The notes under the pieces were generated by a model. It made no database searches and was not told the origin of the DNA. It was given only the letters and a program-made list of their open reading frames with translations. This document shows, piece after piece, positions 48,770-57,678 of a stretch of DNA of 57,680 bases (its first letter is position 1; each line of letters opens with the position of its first letter). The DNA is taken from NCBI GenBank assembly GCA_964515195.1, contig CAZETK010000014.1:1-57680 (forward strand), written 5' to 3'. This DNA is from Ga0074139 sp964515195 (GTDB lineage Bacteria; Bdellovibrionota; Bdellovibrionia; Bdellovibrionales; Bdellovibrionaceae). The position numbers were made by a program, and so were the translations under genes.

Positions 48770-49837
48770 CTAGGCTTTCGGGGTTTGAAATTCCTGAATT
48801 CTTTTTTGTAAATCTTCATCGGGATTTTTCGACTTGATCAGTTTTTTACATTCGCTCAGGAAGGCTTGAAAATCCCCTTCAAGGTTTTGCCATAGGTTTT
48901 CAAAAGGTTCGAAGTCTTGAAAGTAAGTTCGATAAATCACCAGTCGCGCATTATTAAGCTCTAACTTTGGGAAGCGACTCCAGGCTTTTGAACGCATTTG
49001 GGGCTCGATGGATTTTTCGAATTTAATTTGGATCTGTCGAAGCCTTTGAGATTTTTTATCTTGAGTTCTGTCGTGATCTTCTAAACTCTTATACCACTTT
49101 TCGAGTTCGACCAATTGCGCTGTCATAAAGGAAGAAAATAACTTTTCATCGTGGGCCTCATCCTGAATCAACTTAACGGTTGCGGAATCGGGTCCTTCTT
49201 TGTGGATATAAAAAATTTCCGCCCCTTTGCGGCCTAAGTAACTCGCCAACCGCTCGTTAAAGTCCGTACTGTTTTTAATCCAAATGGTTGTATGAACTAA
49301 CTCATGAATTAAGGTTTCGGCCAAAACATGATCCTCATAGTTGAGCATACTGGATAACAGCGGATCTTCAAACCACCCCAGGGTAGAGTAAGCAGATACG
49401 CCCCTGACATAAGTGTCCAACCCTTTTCGCATCAGCTCTTGTTCTTTTTCTTGCGCCTCTTTTTCTTTGAAGAAGCCAAGATAAGGGACGTTGCCTACAA
49501 TAGGAAAGCTCCATTCGTAAGGTTTTAGTCTCCAGGGATCTGAGGCGCTGACGGTCCAACTGACGTAACGCCGATCCAACCAGACGACCTCCGAGTAATT
49601 GCCGCCCGGTTCCAGTGTCAGATGTTGTTTTGCGAAATCGCGGACCTCTTGAGCCAACTGCAACTTTCGTTTTTGATCCTCTGTTATATCGGCCCGTGCT
49701 AACGCTGATTGGTATGATTCTTTTGAGTTTAAAAGCGTTAATTGGTTATAGGCACTTTTCAATGTGTAACATCCGCTCAGTAAAAATATAAGTGCGCTAA
49801 GAAATGTGCCCTGTAAAGTCAGCCTTAAAGCATCCAT
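48770..49837 (-). CDS. Lipoprotein aminopeptidase (predicted, COG4324 type)
   Basis: A 355-residue lipoprotein (lipobox LLSGC). It matches the predicted aminopeptidase family with a single zinc-binding site: ETLIHELVHTTIWI with HExxH, followed by FNERLASYLGRKGAE (third ligand Glu). The N-terminal region has GFFKEKEAQEKEQELMRKGLDTYVRGVSAYSTLGWFEDPLL, a family signature. It probably trims peptides in the periplasm or at the surface. The start ATG 49837 overlaps the barrel gene by 13 bases on the same strand, so coupled translation is likely. Confidence 0.85.
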   Translation of the reverse strand: MDALRLTLQGTFLSALIFLLSGCYTLKSAYNQLTLLNSKESYQSALARADITEDQKRKLQLAQEVRDFAKQHLTLEPGGNYSEVVWLDRRYVSWTVSASDPWRLKPYEWSFPIVGNVPYLGFFKEKEAQEKEQELMRKGLDTYVRGVSAYSTLGWFEDPLLSSMLNYEDHVLAETLIHELVHTTIWIKNSTDFNERLASYLGRKGAEIFYIHKEGPDSATVKLIQDEAHDEKLFSSFMTAQLVELEKWYKSLEDHDRTQDKKSQRLRQIQIKFEKSIEPQMRSKAWSRFPKLELNNARLVIYRTYFQDFEPFENLWQNLEGDFQAFLSECKKLIKSKNPDEDLQKRIQEFQTPKA

Positions 49838-50379
49838 GTCAGGCCGGCTCGAATTTGGGAGTCATCCGTGATCGTACCACCTCCGACAGGAGTGCGCCAA
49901 ACATCGTAGGAGACGCGGATCGAAAACCCCTGGGTCAAACTAAACTTGATTCCAGCGCCATAGCTGGGAACGACAGCCGTTTCAATCGGAATGGATTCGG
50001 TAGTGTTGGTAGCTTCTGAATACATGGTTTGACTTCTTTTTAATTGAGCGGCCCCGCCTTTGACGTAGGGTTGAATCCAGCTTTTGCGACCAGCGAGAAC
50101 AAAGATGAGGTCAGCTCCTAACACTTCTGTTTTTTGAAAAATCTCGGTGGATGTTCCACCAATAGGTTTTTCAAATCGCTTGGCTTTGGCGTCAGTGTAG
50201 CTGAGCTCGAGGGCAACGGTTTCTGTAAAATAAAATGAAATCGAGCCCGTAGCGGATTCGGTTTCATAGTAGTTGTTCTTATCGAATGAATTTTTTTTAC
50301 GAGCATAGGAGAGGCCCAATTCATAATTCATGGCCCATACGATTTGTGAAATCAGCAGAAGGAAAATAATCTTTTTCAT
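49825..50379 (-). CDS. Outer-membrane beta-barrel protein (OmpX/OmpA-like size)
   Basis: A 184-residue exported barrel. Signal peptide MKKIIFLLLISQIVWA, then eight or so alternating strands (YELGLSYARKKNSF, SISFYFTETVALELSYTDA, FSIRVSYDVWRTPVGG, SQIRAGLTWML). The C terminus ends with Trp-Met-Leu. The length fits an eight-stranded barrel. No particular family recognised. It lies 35 bases after the TonB-like gene on the same strand and shares 13 bases with the aminopeptidase gene. Confidence 0.75.
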   Translation of the reverse strand: MKKIIFLLLISQIVWAMNYELGLSYARKKNSFDKNNYYETESATGSISFYFTETVALELSYTDAKAKRFEKPIGGTSTEIFQKTEVLGADLIFVLAGRKSWIQPYVKGGAAQLKRSQTMYSEATNTTESIPIETAVVPSYGAGIKFSLTQGFSIRVSYDVWRTPVGGGTITDDSQIRAGLTWML

Positions 50380-50414
50380 CTGCTTCCATATTAGCAGAAA
50401 TGTTGGCAGAACTC

Positions 50415-51278
50415 TTACTGGACCCGTCCAAAGTCCACTATGAAACTGTAACTGATATGAATGAACCCGTCTTCTCGCACCATCTCTTGCGGTGGATTTG
50501 GAAAAATGCGGGCATCTTGAAAAGCCAAGGCTGGAGAAACATCAAAACGTTTAATGCCCGATGAGTTATGAACTTCAGCTCGGTAAAACTCACCATTGGG
50601 CTTGAGTAGGACAATAAGGTCTGTTCGCAAACTCTTGCCGGCCAAGTTGGCTTTTTTATAATCAGTAGGTAAAGTGTCCAACGCTTTTTTGACATTTTCG
50701 GCCCATCGCAAGTAAATCATATCCTCAATGCGGGCGTAGAAAGAGTAATAAAGGTGTCGATCCGTGTTCAGGGCGGTAAACGAACCGACGGCAATATCAT
50801 CAGGAAGCTGGACGCTGATCGTGGATTCACCAGCGTCGAAGCGTTGAAGTTCTTTTCGAGGATCGAACTCGGTAAAGCCACCCAAGTCTTCTGGCCTGCG
50901 TTCTGGGTTTTCTTCAAACTTCAGCCTATGCTCGTCTTCTAAAAACTTGGGTCCAGAGCGGCGATTTTTGGTTAAGCCCACTTCACGGGCTCGGGTTTGC
51001 AACAAAACACGATTTCTTTCTTCTGAAGCAAACATGGCCTCATCGTTCGGGTCATCGAATTTGGCACTTTCGGGCACTTCGACATTGCGGACAAATATCT
51101 TTTCTTTGTCATTTGCGACTTGATCTTTGTTGGATTTTTTATCTTTGTAAACAATTTCCACGGGCTGAGTGGCTGACTTTTCAGGAATCTCAGGCTTCCA
51201 TACCATCAAGAGTCCCAGCAGGAGCAAATGGAAAACTAGACTAAGGACGGTGAAGAAACTAACCTGCATCTGTTTCAA
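50415..51278 (-). CDS. TonB-like energy transducer
   Basis: A 287-residue inner-membrane protein anchored by one N-terminal helix (SFFTVLSLVFHLLLLGLLMVW), with a long charged periplasmic region and a C-terminal TonB-type domain: LIVLLKPNGEFYRAEVHNSS, PALAFQDARIFPNPPQEMV, HISYSFIVDFG. TonB proteins pass the energy of ExbB/ExbD to outer-membrane transporters. No exbB/exbD or receptor is nearby. The start is TTG 51278 (GGAGAG nine bases upstream) or ATG 51269. It is divergent from the PilZ gene with only 26 bases between them. Confidence 0.78.
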   Translation of the reverse strand: MKQMQVSFFTVLSLVFHLLLLGLLMVWKPEIPEKSATQPVEIVYKDKKSNKDQVANDKEKIFVRNVEVPESAKFDDPNDEAMFASEERNRVLLQTRAREVGLTKNRRSGPKFLEDEHRLKFEENPERRPEDLGGFTEFDPRKELQRFDAGESTISVQLPDDIAVGSFTALNTDRHLYYSFYARIEDMIYLRWAENVKKALDTLPTDYKKANLAGKSLRTDLIVLLKPNGEFYRAEVHNSSGIKRFDVSPALAFQDARIFPNPPQEMVREDGFIHISYSFIVDFGRVQ

Positions 51279-51304
51279 TTTAATACGCTCTCCATTTCAA
51301 TCAA

Positions 51305-51898
51305 GTGAATCAGGAGTCTTTGAAAGGAATAAAGTCTCTGTCCTTTCCTGCCGATACAGTAGATGACACATCGGGGGATATTTTGGGGCAAATCATTGAT
51401 ATTACGAAGCGTCTAAATCTTCAAAATAACAAGGAAAATCAGAAAAATAAAAAACCGGCAGAAGTGGTCGATATGACGGAAGCTCGTGAGGCTATTTTGA
51501 ACAGTGAGCGCCGCGTTGTGAAGCGTACTCTTCTGACGGAGTTCATTGGCGCCATGGCTATCGTTCCCGAAAAAGGCCTCCTCAAGGTGTCTCTTTACGA
51601 TATTTCTGAAAAGGGCGTGTCCTTCAACATCGAGGGCAATGCCAGTTATTTCCATAACAATGAAGAAGTGGCCATGCGCGTGTATCTTAACTACAAAACT
51701 TTTTTTCCGTTTGTGGTGAAGCTTCGCAATCAGCGCTTCATCGGGGAAGAAGGAGTGACTAGATACGGAGCCGATTTCGTCGCCGGCGCCATGAATGATG
51801 TCGCTCTTCATCACTTTGTTAAGTTCATCGAGAATGTTTCCGCAACTCTGAAAACGGATAATGGAGACATTCAGGTCTCCAATGTGTCGAACAAATAA
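51305..51898 (+). CDS. PilZ domain protein (c-di-GMP receptor)
   Basis: A 197-residue soluble protein. An N-terminal 65-residue disordered part precedes a PilZ domain in which SERRVVKRT gives the RxxxR motif and LYDISEKGVSFNIEG gives the D/N-x-S-x-x-G motif. Both are the c-di-GMP contacts, so ligand binding is likely. The downstream sequence (RFIGEEGVTRYGADFV) follows the PilZ beta-barrel. The effector partner is unknown; the DgcB-like cyclase is 7 kb away. GTG 51305 is the listed start, with no strong ribosome site, so the true start may be a later one. Confidence 0.85.
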   Translation: MNQESLKGIKSLSFPADTVDDTSGDILGQIIDITKRLNLQNNKENQKNKKPAEVVDMTEAREAILNSERRVVKRTLLTEFIGAMAIVPEKGLLKVSLYDISEKGVSFNIEGNASYFHNNEEVAMRVYLNYKTFFPFVVKLRNQRFIGEEGVTRYGADFVAGAMNDVALHHFVKFIENVSATLKTDNGDIQVSNVSNK

Positions 51899-51976
51899 AA
51901 ATCTGAGCCTCTAAGAGTAGTGGACTTTGGTCGGGCTTTAAGGTGCAATATCTTAAGGAACTGATTATGTCCGTCC

Positions 51977-53320
51977 ATGGAGGGCTCATTGTCTAAAAAC
52001 GGTTCAACCCAAAAAAGAAAAAAAGTCATTGTCGATACCAACGTTCTTCTGTTCGATTCGTTGGCGCTTCTTAAGTTCGGAGATGCGGATATTCATATCC
52101 CGATTTCTGTGATTGAAGAAATTGACCGGTTTAAAAGAGACCAGGGAGAGAATGGACGTAACGCTCGGCAATTTTCTCGCTTTATTGACGTGATGAGAGC
52201 TAAAGGGTCTCTGGCTCAAGGCGTGCAGCTGGAAAACAGCGAAGCTTACGTCTACGTCATCTCTGATATGATGATGGCAGGGCTTCCTTCTGAGTTAGAT
52301 GTCGAAAAAGCTGACAATCGAATTTTGATGACCGCTATTGGATTGCAAAAGCAACATCCGCGTAGCAAAGTCGAGCTGATCACGAAAGACATCAATCTTC
52401 GGATTAAAGCCGATGTTTATGGAATCACGGCTAAGGATTTCGAACCGAATAATGTTTCGGATGAGAATCTTTATGAAGGTTATCAGGAAATTGAACTTAG
52501 CCCAGGGCAAATTGATGAGTTTTATCAGAACAAACGACTAGAGTTCACAGACGTTAAGTTGATCGCCAATCAGTACGTGATCATGAAGGACAAGTCGAAT
52601 CCCAATCATTCGGCTATTGGTCGCTATAGCTTTCAGGATCAAGCGTTGGTCCCTTTGTTCAGTCCTGATACCAGTATTTGGGGTATTCATGCCAATAATG
52701 TCGAGCAATCTTTCGCTTTGGACTGCCTTCTTAACGATGAAATTTTGTTTGTTTCTTTGATTGGTAAGGCGGGAACTGGGAAGACCTTGCTTGCGATAGC
52801 CGCCGGTTTGCACAAAACTCTCGATGAGGGACAGTTTCAGAGGTTGTTGGTATCAAGACCGATTTTTCCCATGGGGCGGGATATCGGATATCTGCCCGGA
52901 GATATCGAACAAAAATTGAATCCTTGGATGCAGCCGATCTTCGATAACGTCGAATTTCTGATGGGCGCAGACAAAAAAGCGGCGGGCCGTGCCCAGGAGC
53001 TTATCAATCAGGGCATGCTAAACATAGAGCCCTTAACCTACATTCGCGGTCGCTCAATTCCCAAGCAATATCTGATTGTGGACGAGGCTCAGAACTTAAC
53101 ACCCCACGAAATCAAGACAATCGTGACGCGTGCCGGGCGGGGAACAAAAGTGGTCTTGACCGGAGACATTTATCAGATCGACAATCCATACGTCGATTCT
53201 GCCAACTCAGGTTTGACCTACGCTGTTGAGCGGTTTAAAGGTCACCCTATAGCCGCTCACGTAACCTTAACCAAAGGTGAAAGGTCTGAACTGGCTGAGC
53301 TGGCGGCTAATATTTTGTGA
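51977..53320 (+). CDS. PIN - PhoH2-type RNA helicase/nuclease
   Basis: A 447-residue two-domain protein. Residues about 15-150 are a PIN ribonuclease domain with acidic residues in VIVDTNVLLFD, EEIDRFKRD, KADNRILMTA and ITKDINLRIKA. Residues about 240-447 are a PhoH ATPase with Walker A GKAGTGKTLLAIAAG (near 262), SRPIFPMGRDIGYLPGD, and Walker B YLIVDEAQN (near 366). PIN-PhoH2 proteins unwind and cleave RNA in studied cases. It could be coupled with the MaoC gene six bases downstream. The start is ATG 51977; TTG 51989 is an alternative with GGAGGG close by. Confidence 0.92.
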   Translation: MEGSLSKNGSTQKRKKVIVDTNVLLFDSLALLKFGDADIHIPISVIEEIDRFKRDQGENGRNARQFSRFIDVMRAKGSLAQGVQLENSEAYVYVISDMMMAGLPSELDVEKADNRILMTAIGLQKQHPRSKVELITKDINLRIKADVYGITAKDFEPNNVSDENLYEGYQEIELSPGQIDEFYQNKRLEFTDVKLIANQYVIMKDKSNPNHSAIGRYSFQDQALVPLFSPDTSIWGIHANNVEQSFALDCLLNDEILFVSLIGKAGTGKTLLAIAAGLHKTLDEGQFQRLLVSRPIFPMGRDIGYLPGDIEQKLNPWMQPIFDNVEFLMGADKKAAGRAQELINQGMLNIEPLTYIRGRSIPKQYLIVDEAQNLTPHEIKTIVTRAGRGTKVVLTGDIYQIDNPYVDSANSGLTYAVERFKGHPIAAHVTLTKGERSELAELAANIL

Positions 53321-53326
53321 GGATAT

Positions 53327-53746
53327 ATGTCAGAGATGCATGAGTTGGGTTATTCAAAGACCTATGAAATTACAGTCACAAAGGAAATGGTCCAAAAGTA
53401 CGCAGAAGTGACTGGGGACTTTAATCCAATTCATGTGGATGAAGAGTTTGCTAAGACCACCGTATTTGGAAAATGCATTGCTCATGGCATGTTAATTGGT
53501 GGTTTTTTCTCACGGGCCTTGGTGGATACATTTGGTGGTGCGGGGATTTATCTAGGACAAGACCTTAAGTTTGGCAAACCTGTTTATGTTGGTGACACTA
53601 TCTTAGTTCAGATGAAGTTGATTGGACTCCGCAAAGAAAAAATGATTGGCACTGTCGAAACCACCGCAAAAAGAAAATCCAACGGGGATCTTTGCGTCAA
53701 GGGGCAGGCCATTATTATGATGGCCACTCCACCGAAAGGTGAATAG
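53327..53746 (+). CDS. MaoC-like (R)-specific enoyl-CoA hydratase
   Basis: A 139-residue hot-dog-fold hydratase. The catalytic motif is TGDFNPIHVDEEFAKTTVFG with the Asp and His of R-hydratases, followed by AHGMLIGGFFSRAL and YLGQDLKFGKPVYVGDTI. This is the pattern of PhaJ-type enzymes, which hydrate trans-enoyl-CoA to (R)-3-hydroxyacyl-CoA. GAGGATAT before ATG 53327. It is six bases after the PhoH gene, and seven bases before the GT2 gene. Confidence 0.9.
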   Translation: MSEMHELGYSKTYEITVTKEMVQKYAEVTGDFNPIHVDEEFAKTTVFGKCIAHGMLIGGFFSRALVDTFGGAGIYLGQDLKFGKPVYVGDTILVQMKLIGLRKEKMIGTVETTAKRKSNGDLCVKGQAIIMMATPPKGE

Positions 53747-53752
53747 GGCTCT

Positions 53753-54748
53753 GTGCTAAACGAACTCACTGTCGGCATTGTATTTCGCAATGAAAGTGAC
53801 AAGATTATCCGATGTCTGGAATCACTTCGTTATCTTAAAGGGTACACTCGAAAAGTTCATATTATTTTGGTGGATAATAATTCCACGGACGATTCAGCCT
53901 TATTGGCCGAAGCCTTCCTAACTCAGCAAGGATATTCCTTCGAATTGATCAGGAGGCAAGTCAATCATCTGGGGCAAGCACGAAATGATGTTCTCCATAG
54001 GACAAAAACGCCCTATGTTTATTTCACCGATGCGGACTGCGAATTGGCCGAGAGCAGTTTTTCAGAACTTCTTAAGGAGTGGCGACCTAACTCTGACTAT
54101 GCAGCTTGGGGCGGCGGGCAGGTGTTCCGAGGCGAATCAGATTTTCTCCGGTCCATGGAGATCATGCGTAAACATATTCTAGGACATTTCGGTTCCGTCC
54201 AATTGATGCCAGGGACAGAACCCTGTGATGTGGAGCACCTCTCGACCATGCATGTTCTTTATGACGTCTCTAAGGTTCGAAGCGTCTCGGGCTTTAACAA
54301 TCTTCTTCAAGAGGCGGCTGAAGATCTAGATTTAAGTTTACGCTTGCGAAAGTCTGGCTATTGGCTGCGGTTTGTTCCAGCCTCCATTGTTTATCACGAT
54401 CAATTCAAGACCGCATCCGAGTGGTTTCAAATCGCATTTCGAAACGGAACCTGGCAAACGCGGCTTATGGCTTACAACTGGGAGATAATTAAAACTCCTC
54501 GTCCCTGGCCTGGTATCCTGGCTGTTTTGTTTTTTCCGTTGTTAAGCTCTTTGGTCCCCTTGTATCTTATCGGACTTGTAATTCTGGTCATACGGGAAAA
54601 GGATTTGCGATTTCCTGAAAGGGTGCAATTATTTATCACTTATCTGACTACTCATATTGCCTACGGTGCTGGTGAGATTTACGGGATTTTTCGAACGATC
54701 ACAGATAAGGTAAGGTTGTACAGCGCCCCCAGCTCTACACAAAGTTGA
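53753..54748 (+). CDS. GT2-family glycosyltransferase with C-terminal membrane helices
   Basis: A 331-residue GT-A transferase. It begins with ELTVGIVFRNESDKIIRCLE and has VDNNSTDDS for the nucleotide and YFTDADCELAE with the DxD-like acidic pair; EDLDLSLRLRKSG near residue 190 is the GT2 ED motif. Residues about 255-285 are strongly hydrophobic (GILAVLFFPLLSSLVPLYLI), so it is membrane-bound. GTG 53753 has AGGG upstream. Its 3' end overlaps the convergent gene by 70 bases. Confidence 0.88.
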   Translation: MLNELTVGIVFRNESDKIIRCLESLRYLKGYTRKVHIILVDNNSTDDSALLAEAFLTQQGYSFELIRRQVNHLGQARNDVLHRTKTPYVYFTDADCELAESSFSELLKEWRPNSDYAAWGGGQVFRGESDFLRSMEIMRKHILGHFGSVQLMPGTEPCDVEHLSTMHVLYDVSKVRSVSGFNNLLQEAAEDLDLSLRLRKSGYWLRFVPASIVYHDQFKTASEWFQIAFRNGTWQTRLMAYNWEIIKTPRPWPGILAVLFFPLLSSLVPLYLIGLVILVIREKDLRFPERVQLFITYLTTHIAYGAGEIYGIFRTITDKVRLYSAPSSTQS

Positions 54749-55455
54749 TGAGCGAACCATCCAGGCCAATGGTAAATATGAGTCCTCATCACAGGCCAAA
54801 CTATTTTACGCTCAGGATGACAAAGTGAAAATTGGGCACGAGATCTGCCTTGCAAAAAGGCTCGTCTTACAAAGTGTAAGAACTGGGAGCGAGACTCATG
54901 AATAATGTTCGCAAGAGGCGAGAAAAAAAGTGAAACGCCTTTTTCTTGGAGCCATCGTAGTGAGTAAGTATCTTCCCCCGCCCAAAACTCAGGCTCCTTC
55001 CAATCACTCAAAAGGTTTTTAAGTTGTCCGGAAACAATCCAAATACCGCCAGGGGCATTATGACAAGCGGACAGATTTCGATCCTTGGTGGGCGTGATCA
55101 TCATCCAATGCCTGATCAAAGAGTTATAGCATCGTGTAAGATAGGGCGCTCGCTTTGAACTGAGATAGGCCCCCGTCAAAAACTGAAGATGGGTATGCTG
55201 GTGAAATAATTGTGCCAGCTTTTCCAGGTAGTCTGATTGGGGAAGTACGACATCCTCATCGAAGAAAAAGTAAAGGGACTTGGGGTTTTCGATAAGGGAA
55301 AGACGTTTTGGAAACTGATGGGATTCAAAGATTTTGATCTGACAATAGAGGGTTTGCTTGGTCAGAGACTGCAAAAGCCTGGGCGAAATGGAGTTGCGGT
55401 CTCTACAGTTAATGATTACTTGATATTGATCCAAGACTTCCGACTCTGCATCCAT
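54679..55455 (-). CDS. GT2-like glycosyltransferase-family protein
   Basis: A 258-residue protein with a GT-A-like layout: YQVIINCRDRNSISPRLLQSL at the N terminus, FFFDEDVVLP as the acidic pair, GGIWIVSG, and WAGEDTYSLRWLQEKG as the ED motif, then a His-containing tail. It is thinner in conserved motifs than the neighbour genes, and may act on a different acceptor. The frame overlaps the next upstream GT2 gene by 40 bases and the convergent GT2 gene by 70. Coupled translation from the upstream gene is likely. Confidence 0.78.
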   Translation of the reverse strand: MDAESEVLDQYQVIINCRDRNSISPRLLQSLTKQTLYCQIKIFESHQFPKRLSLIENPKSLYFFFDEDVVLPQSDYLEKLAQLFHQHTHLQFLTGAYLSSKRAPYLTRCYNSLIRHWMMITPTKDRNLSACHNAPGGIWIVSGQLKNLLSDWKEPEFWAGEDTYSLRWLQEKGVSLFFSPLANIIHESRSQFLHFVRRAFLQGRSRAQFSLCHPERKIVWPVMRTHIYHWPGWFAHQLCVELGALYNLTLSVIVRKIP

Positions 55456-56141
55456 AAAATAAAAATCACATACAGATGTGTCCAGCCTTCATACCAGCTG
55501 ATCAGCTTGGATTCTCCAAGACGTGCCGAATAAGAAATCGGAATTTGCTGGCAGCGGTGAGACCTAGTTAAAAACAAACCGCTCATGGCAATTGAAAGGT
55601 TAAAACCACGGTAGGGCAGTTCTAGAATTTCAGGAACAAAAACCCGAGAAAATAGGCGAAGGCCCGAGCAAACATCGGTCTTGGGCAATTGTAGGAAGCG
55701 ACGGAACACAAAGCCTAGAAACCAATTGCCAAAGCGTCGCCAAGCGGAAAAATCACTCTCATCCTGAAGGCGGTTTCCGAAAACCACTTCTAATTTAAAT
55801 TCTTGCATGTGAGATAACATGCCCACCAAGTCCATGGGATCATAAGTGGCATCCATATCCATCATGGCAATTAACTCTCCCTGGGCCTGCGCAAAGCCAG
55901 TCTTAAGGGCTTGGCCATATCCCAGATTTTGCGAGTGAGAGATGATGCGAAGCATTGGATAGGATTGAAGCTTCTGAAGAGTGTCATCGCTTGAACCATC
56001 GTCTACGACTAAGATCTCAAGCTCCCAGCCTCGCTTTACCAGGGCTTCCCGAGCCTCCAATAAACGGGGGCAAACCATATGGATGGCTTCGCTCTCGTTG
56101 TAGCAGGGTATAACTAAAGAAATCAGCTTCTTAACGATCAT
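55416..56141 (-). CDS. GT2-family glycosyltransferase, DPM1/polyisoprenyl-phosphate type
   Basis: A 241-residue GT-A transferase with SLVIPCYNESEAIHMV, VVDDGSSDDTLQKL, GYGQALKTGFAQAQGELIAM, MDMDATYDPMDL (DxD) and VVFGNRLQDES, SGLRLFS. This order is that of dolichol/undecaprenyl-phosphate mannosyl- or glucosyltransferases. A hydrophobic segment near the C terminus (LYVIFILWM) may hold it at the membrane. It overlaps the downstream transferase gene by 40 bases and is divergent from the polytopic protein gene by 25 bases. Confidence 0.88.
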   Translation of the reverse strand: MIVKKLISLVIPCYNESEAIHMVCPRLLEAREALVKRGWELEILVVDDGSSDDTLQKLQSYPMLRIISHSQNLGYGQALKTGFAQAQGELIAMMDMDATYDPMDLVGMLSHMQEFKLEVVFGNRLQDESDFSAWRRFGNWFLGFVFRRFLQLPKTDVCSGLRLFSRVFVPEILELPYRGFNLSIAMSGLFLTRSHRCQQIPISYSARLGESKLISWYEGWTHLYVIFILWMQSRKSWINIK

Positions 56142-56166
56142 GAGATGAAGTTAAGATAGTAACTCC

Positions 56167-57678
56167 ATGAGTTTAAGTCAAAGAATGAGAGAAAAATTCA
56201 CTGACCTATCTTCCAGGATGAACATTTACCCTGACAAATTGCCGTTAGTGTCGAATCTCATCGTATTTTTTGTTCTCTTGATCTGGTTTTTCTTCTCTTA
56301 TTATCAATGGATCGGGGACTCGGAATTCTGGCCTATCTCGCTGGCAGGGCATTGGGGTCAATCCAGTCAAAATCCCTCTTTGCTTTATAAAGCTGTTTTC
56401 CATGGGACGCTCTCGTGGATCCACTTATGGGATTTAAGTAATGTGCTTCACATTAAGATTGCCAAAGCTTTGTACGCGGGATTGGGTGTTGCCATTGTTC
56501 TTGTCCTCCAGCATATTTTGAAGTCAAAGCTAGGTCCTGTGAAAGCGCTGATCCTAATCCTTTTTCTGCTTTCAAACTCTATGGCCTTTGCCAATTTAGG
56601 CCTGATCCGATCTGACAATCTGGCAACTTTACTGCTTCTCATTTTGTTTTGGATTCTCTCCCGATTTGATCCAGTCGAGTGGAAAAAGCTTTTCGGAGTT
56701 CTTGTTTTGGGAAGCATTCCGGTGTTTCTTTCAACGCCCAAAGCAGTTTATGGAATTTTGATTTTATGGGTCTACGTTTTCTTCTACGTGAGGCCTTCAT
56801 TACGCCTGCGGTTTTTGAATGCCTCTATGGCTGTATTGATACTCGCTTTACTGACCGTAATTGGATTGAGCAAAATGGAGCTTATGCCAGAGCTATATGA
56901 CTCCTTGATATCAGCGTTAAATTATCATTTAAAAGCCCAGAGCCATTATTCAGGCTTTTTAAGCCGCTTTAATAAGCCCTACTTCCTAAAAGATCTGGTG
57001 TTTTATGGTGCTATTATATTTTTTTTTGGTTGGCAGCTTATTTTAATACCCCGGAAGAAAAATTCTCGAAACCTGGGACTGACAGCCTGTACAGCTATGG
57101 GGATTATGGTTGGGGGGGCGTTCTTAATGCAAAGACCTTCGCTCCCGTTTTTTTTAAGTAGCTTGCTTCCATTTTTTTTCTTATGTCTTTTGCCGATATT
57201 TGCGAGAATTAAAAGAAAATGGCTGGTAAGTTTACTTGTTGGAAATCTGCTTTATAGTACCCTTTGGGGTCATCACGAACTTTTTTTTGTTTCTAATAAA
57301 ATTCAAGTTGAGACTATCCATAAGATTGAGGTTCGTCTGGCCAAATGTAATCCGAATTCTATTATTTTCGATGGACTTGCCCTTTTCCCTTCGGCAAGAA
57401 GAGTTCATTCGTTGTTAGCTTATGTAGCCAGTGACGATGAGATAGCTCTTTATGGTGGTATTGACGCTCTTCAGAGAGAAATACCAGAGCTGGTTATTTT
57501 AACCAGTAGGATAGTCCACAATTCCTATCTTTTTAATGATTTTATAATTAGGAATTATGTGTCAGTGGGAAAAGGCTATTGGCTCAGAAAAGATATCGTT
57601 TTAAGTTGTAGCATAAATTTTAAAGACCTTCCTATGAGCTGGGAAGCCTTTAATTATACAGTAGATGAGCGGATATAA
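56167..57678 (+). CDS. Polytopic membrane protein, possible GT39-like glycosyltransferase
   Basis: A 503-residue protein with about ten membrane helices and a C-terminal soluble part from about residue 375. The first loop has the acidic pattern WIGDSEFWPISLAG, followed by HGTLSWIHLW, similar to the loops of lipid-linked-sugar glycosyltransferases (GT39/ArnT-like), and the C-terminal end has IELVILTSRIVHNSYLF. No exact family signature. Together with the GT2 genes upstream it suggests decoration of lipid or protein with lipid-linked sugars. It starts at ATG 56167 and ends at the TAA two bases before the window edge. Confidence 0.6.
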   Translation: MSLSQRMREKFTDLSSRMNIYPDKLPLVSNLIVFFVLLIWFFFSYYQWIGDSEFWPISLAGHWGQSSQNPSLLYKAVFHGTLSWIHLWDLSNVLHIKIAKALYAGLGVAIVLVLQHILKSKLGPVKALILILFLLSNSMAFANLGLIRSDNLATLLLLILFWILSRFDPVEWKKLFGVLVLGSIPVFLSTPKAVYGILILWVYVFFYVRPSLRLRFLNASMAVLILALLTVIGLSKMELMPELYDSLISALNYHLKAQSHYSGFLSRFNKPYFLKDLVFYGAIIFFFGWQLILIPRKKNSRNLGLTACTAMGIMVGGAFLMQRPSLPFFLSSLLPFFFLCLLPIFARIKRKWLVSLLVGNLLYSTLWGHHELFFVSNKIQVETIHKIEVRLAKCNPNSIIFDGLALFPSARRVHSLLAYVASDDEIALYGGIDALQREIPELVILTSRIVHNSYLFNDFIIRNYVSVGKGYWLRKDIVLSCSINFKDLPMSWEAFNYTVDERI

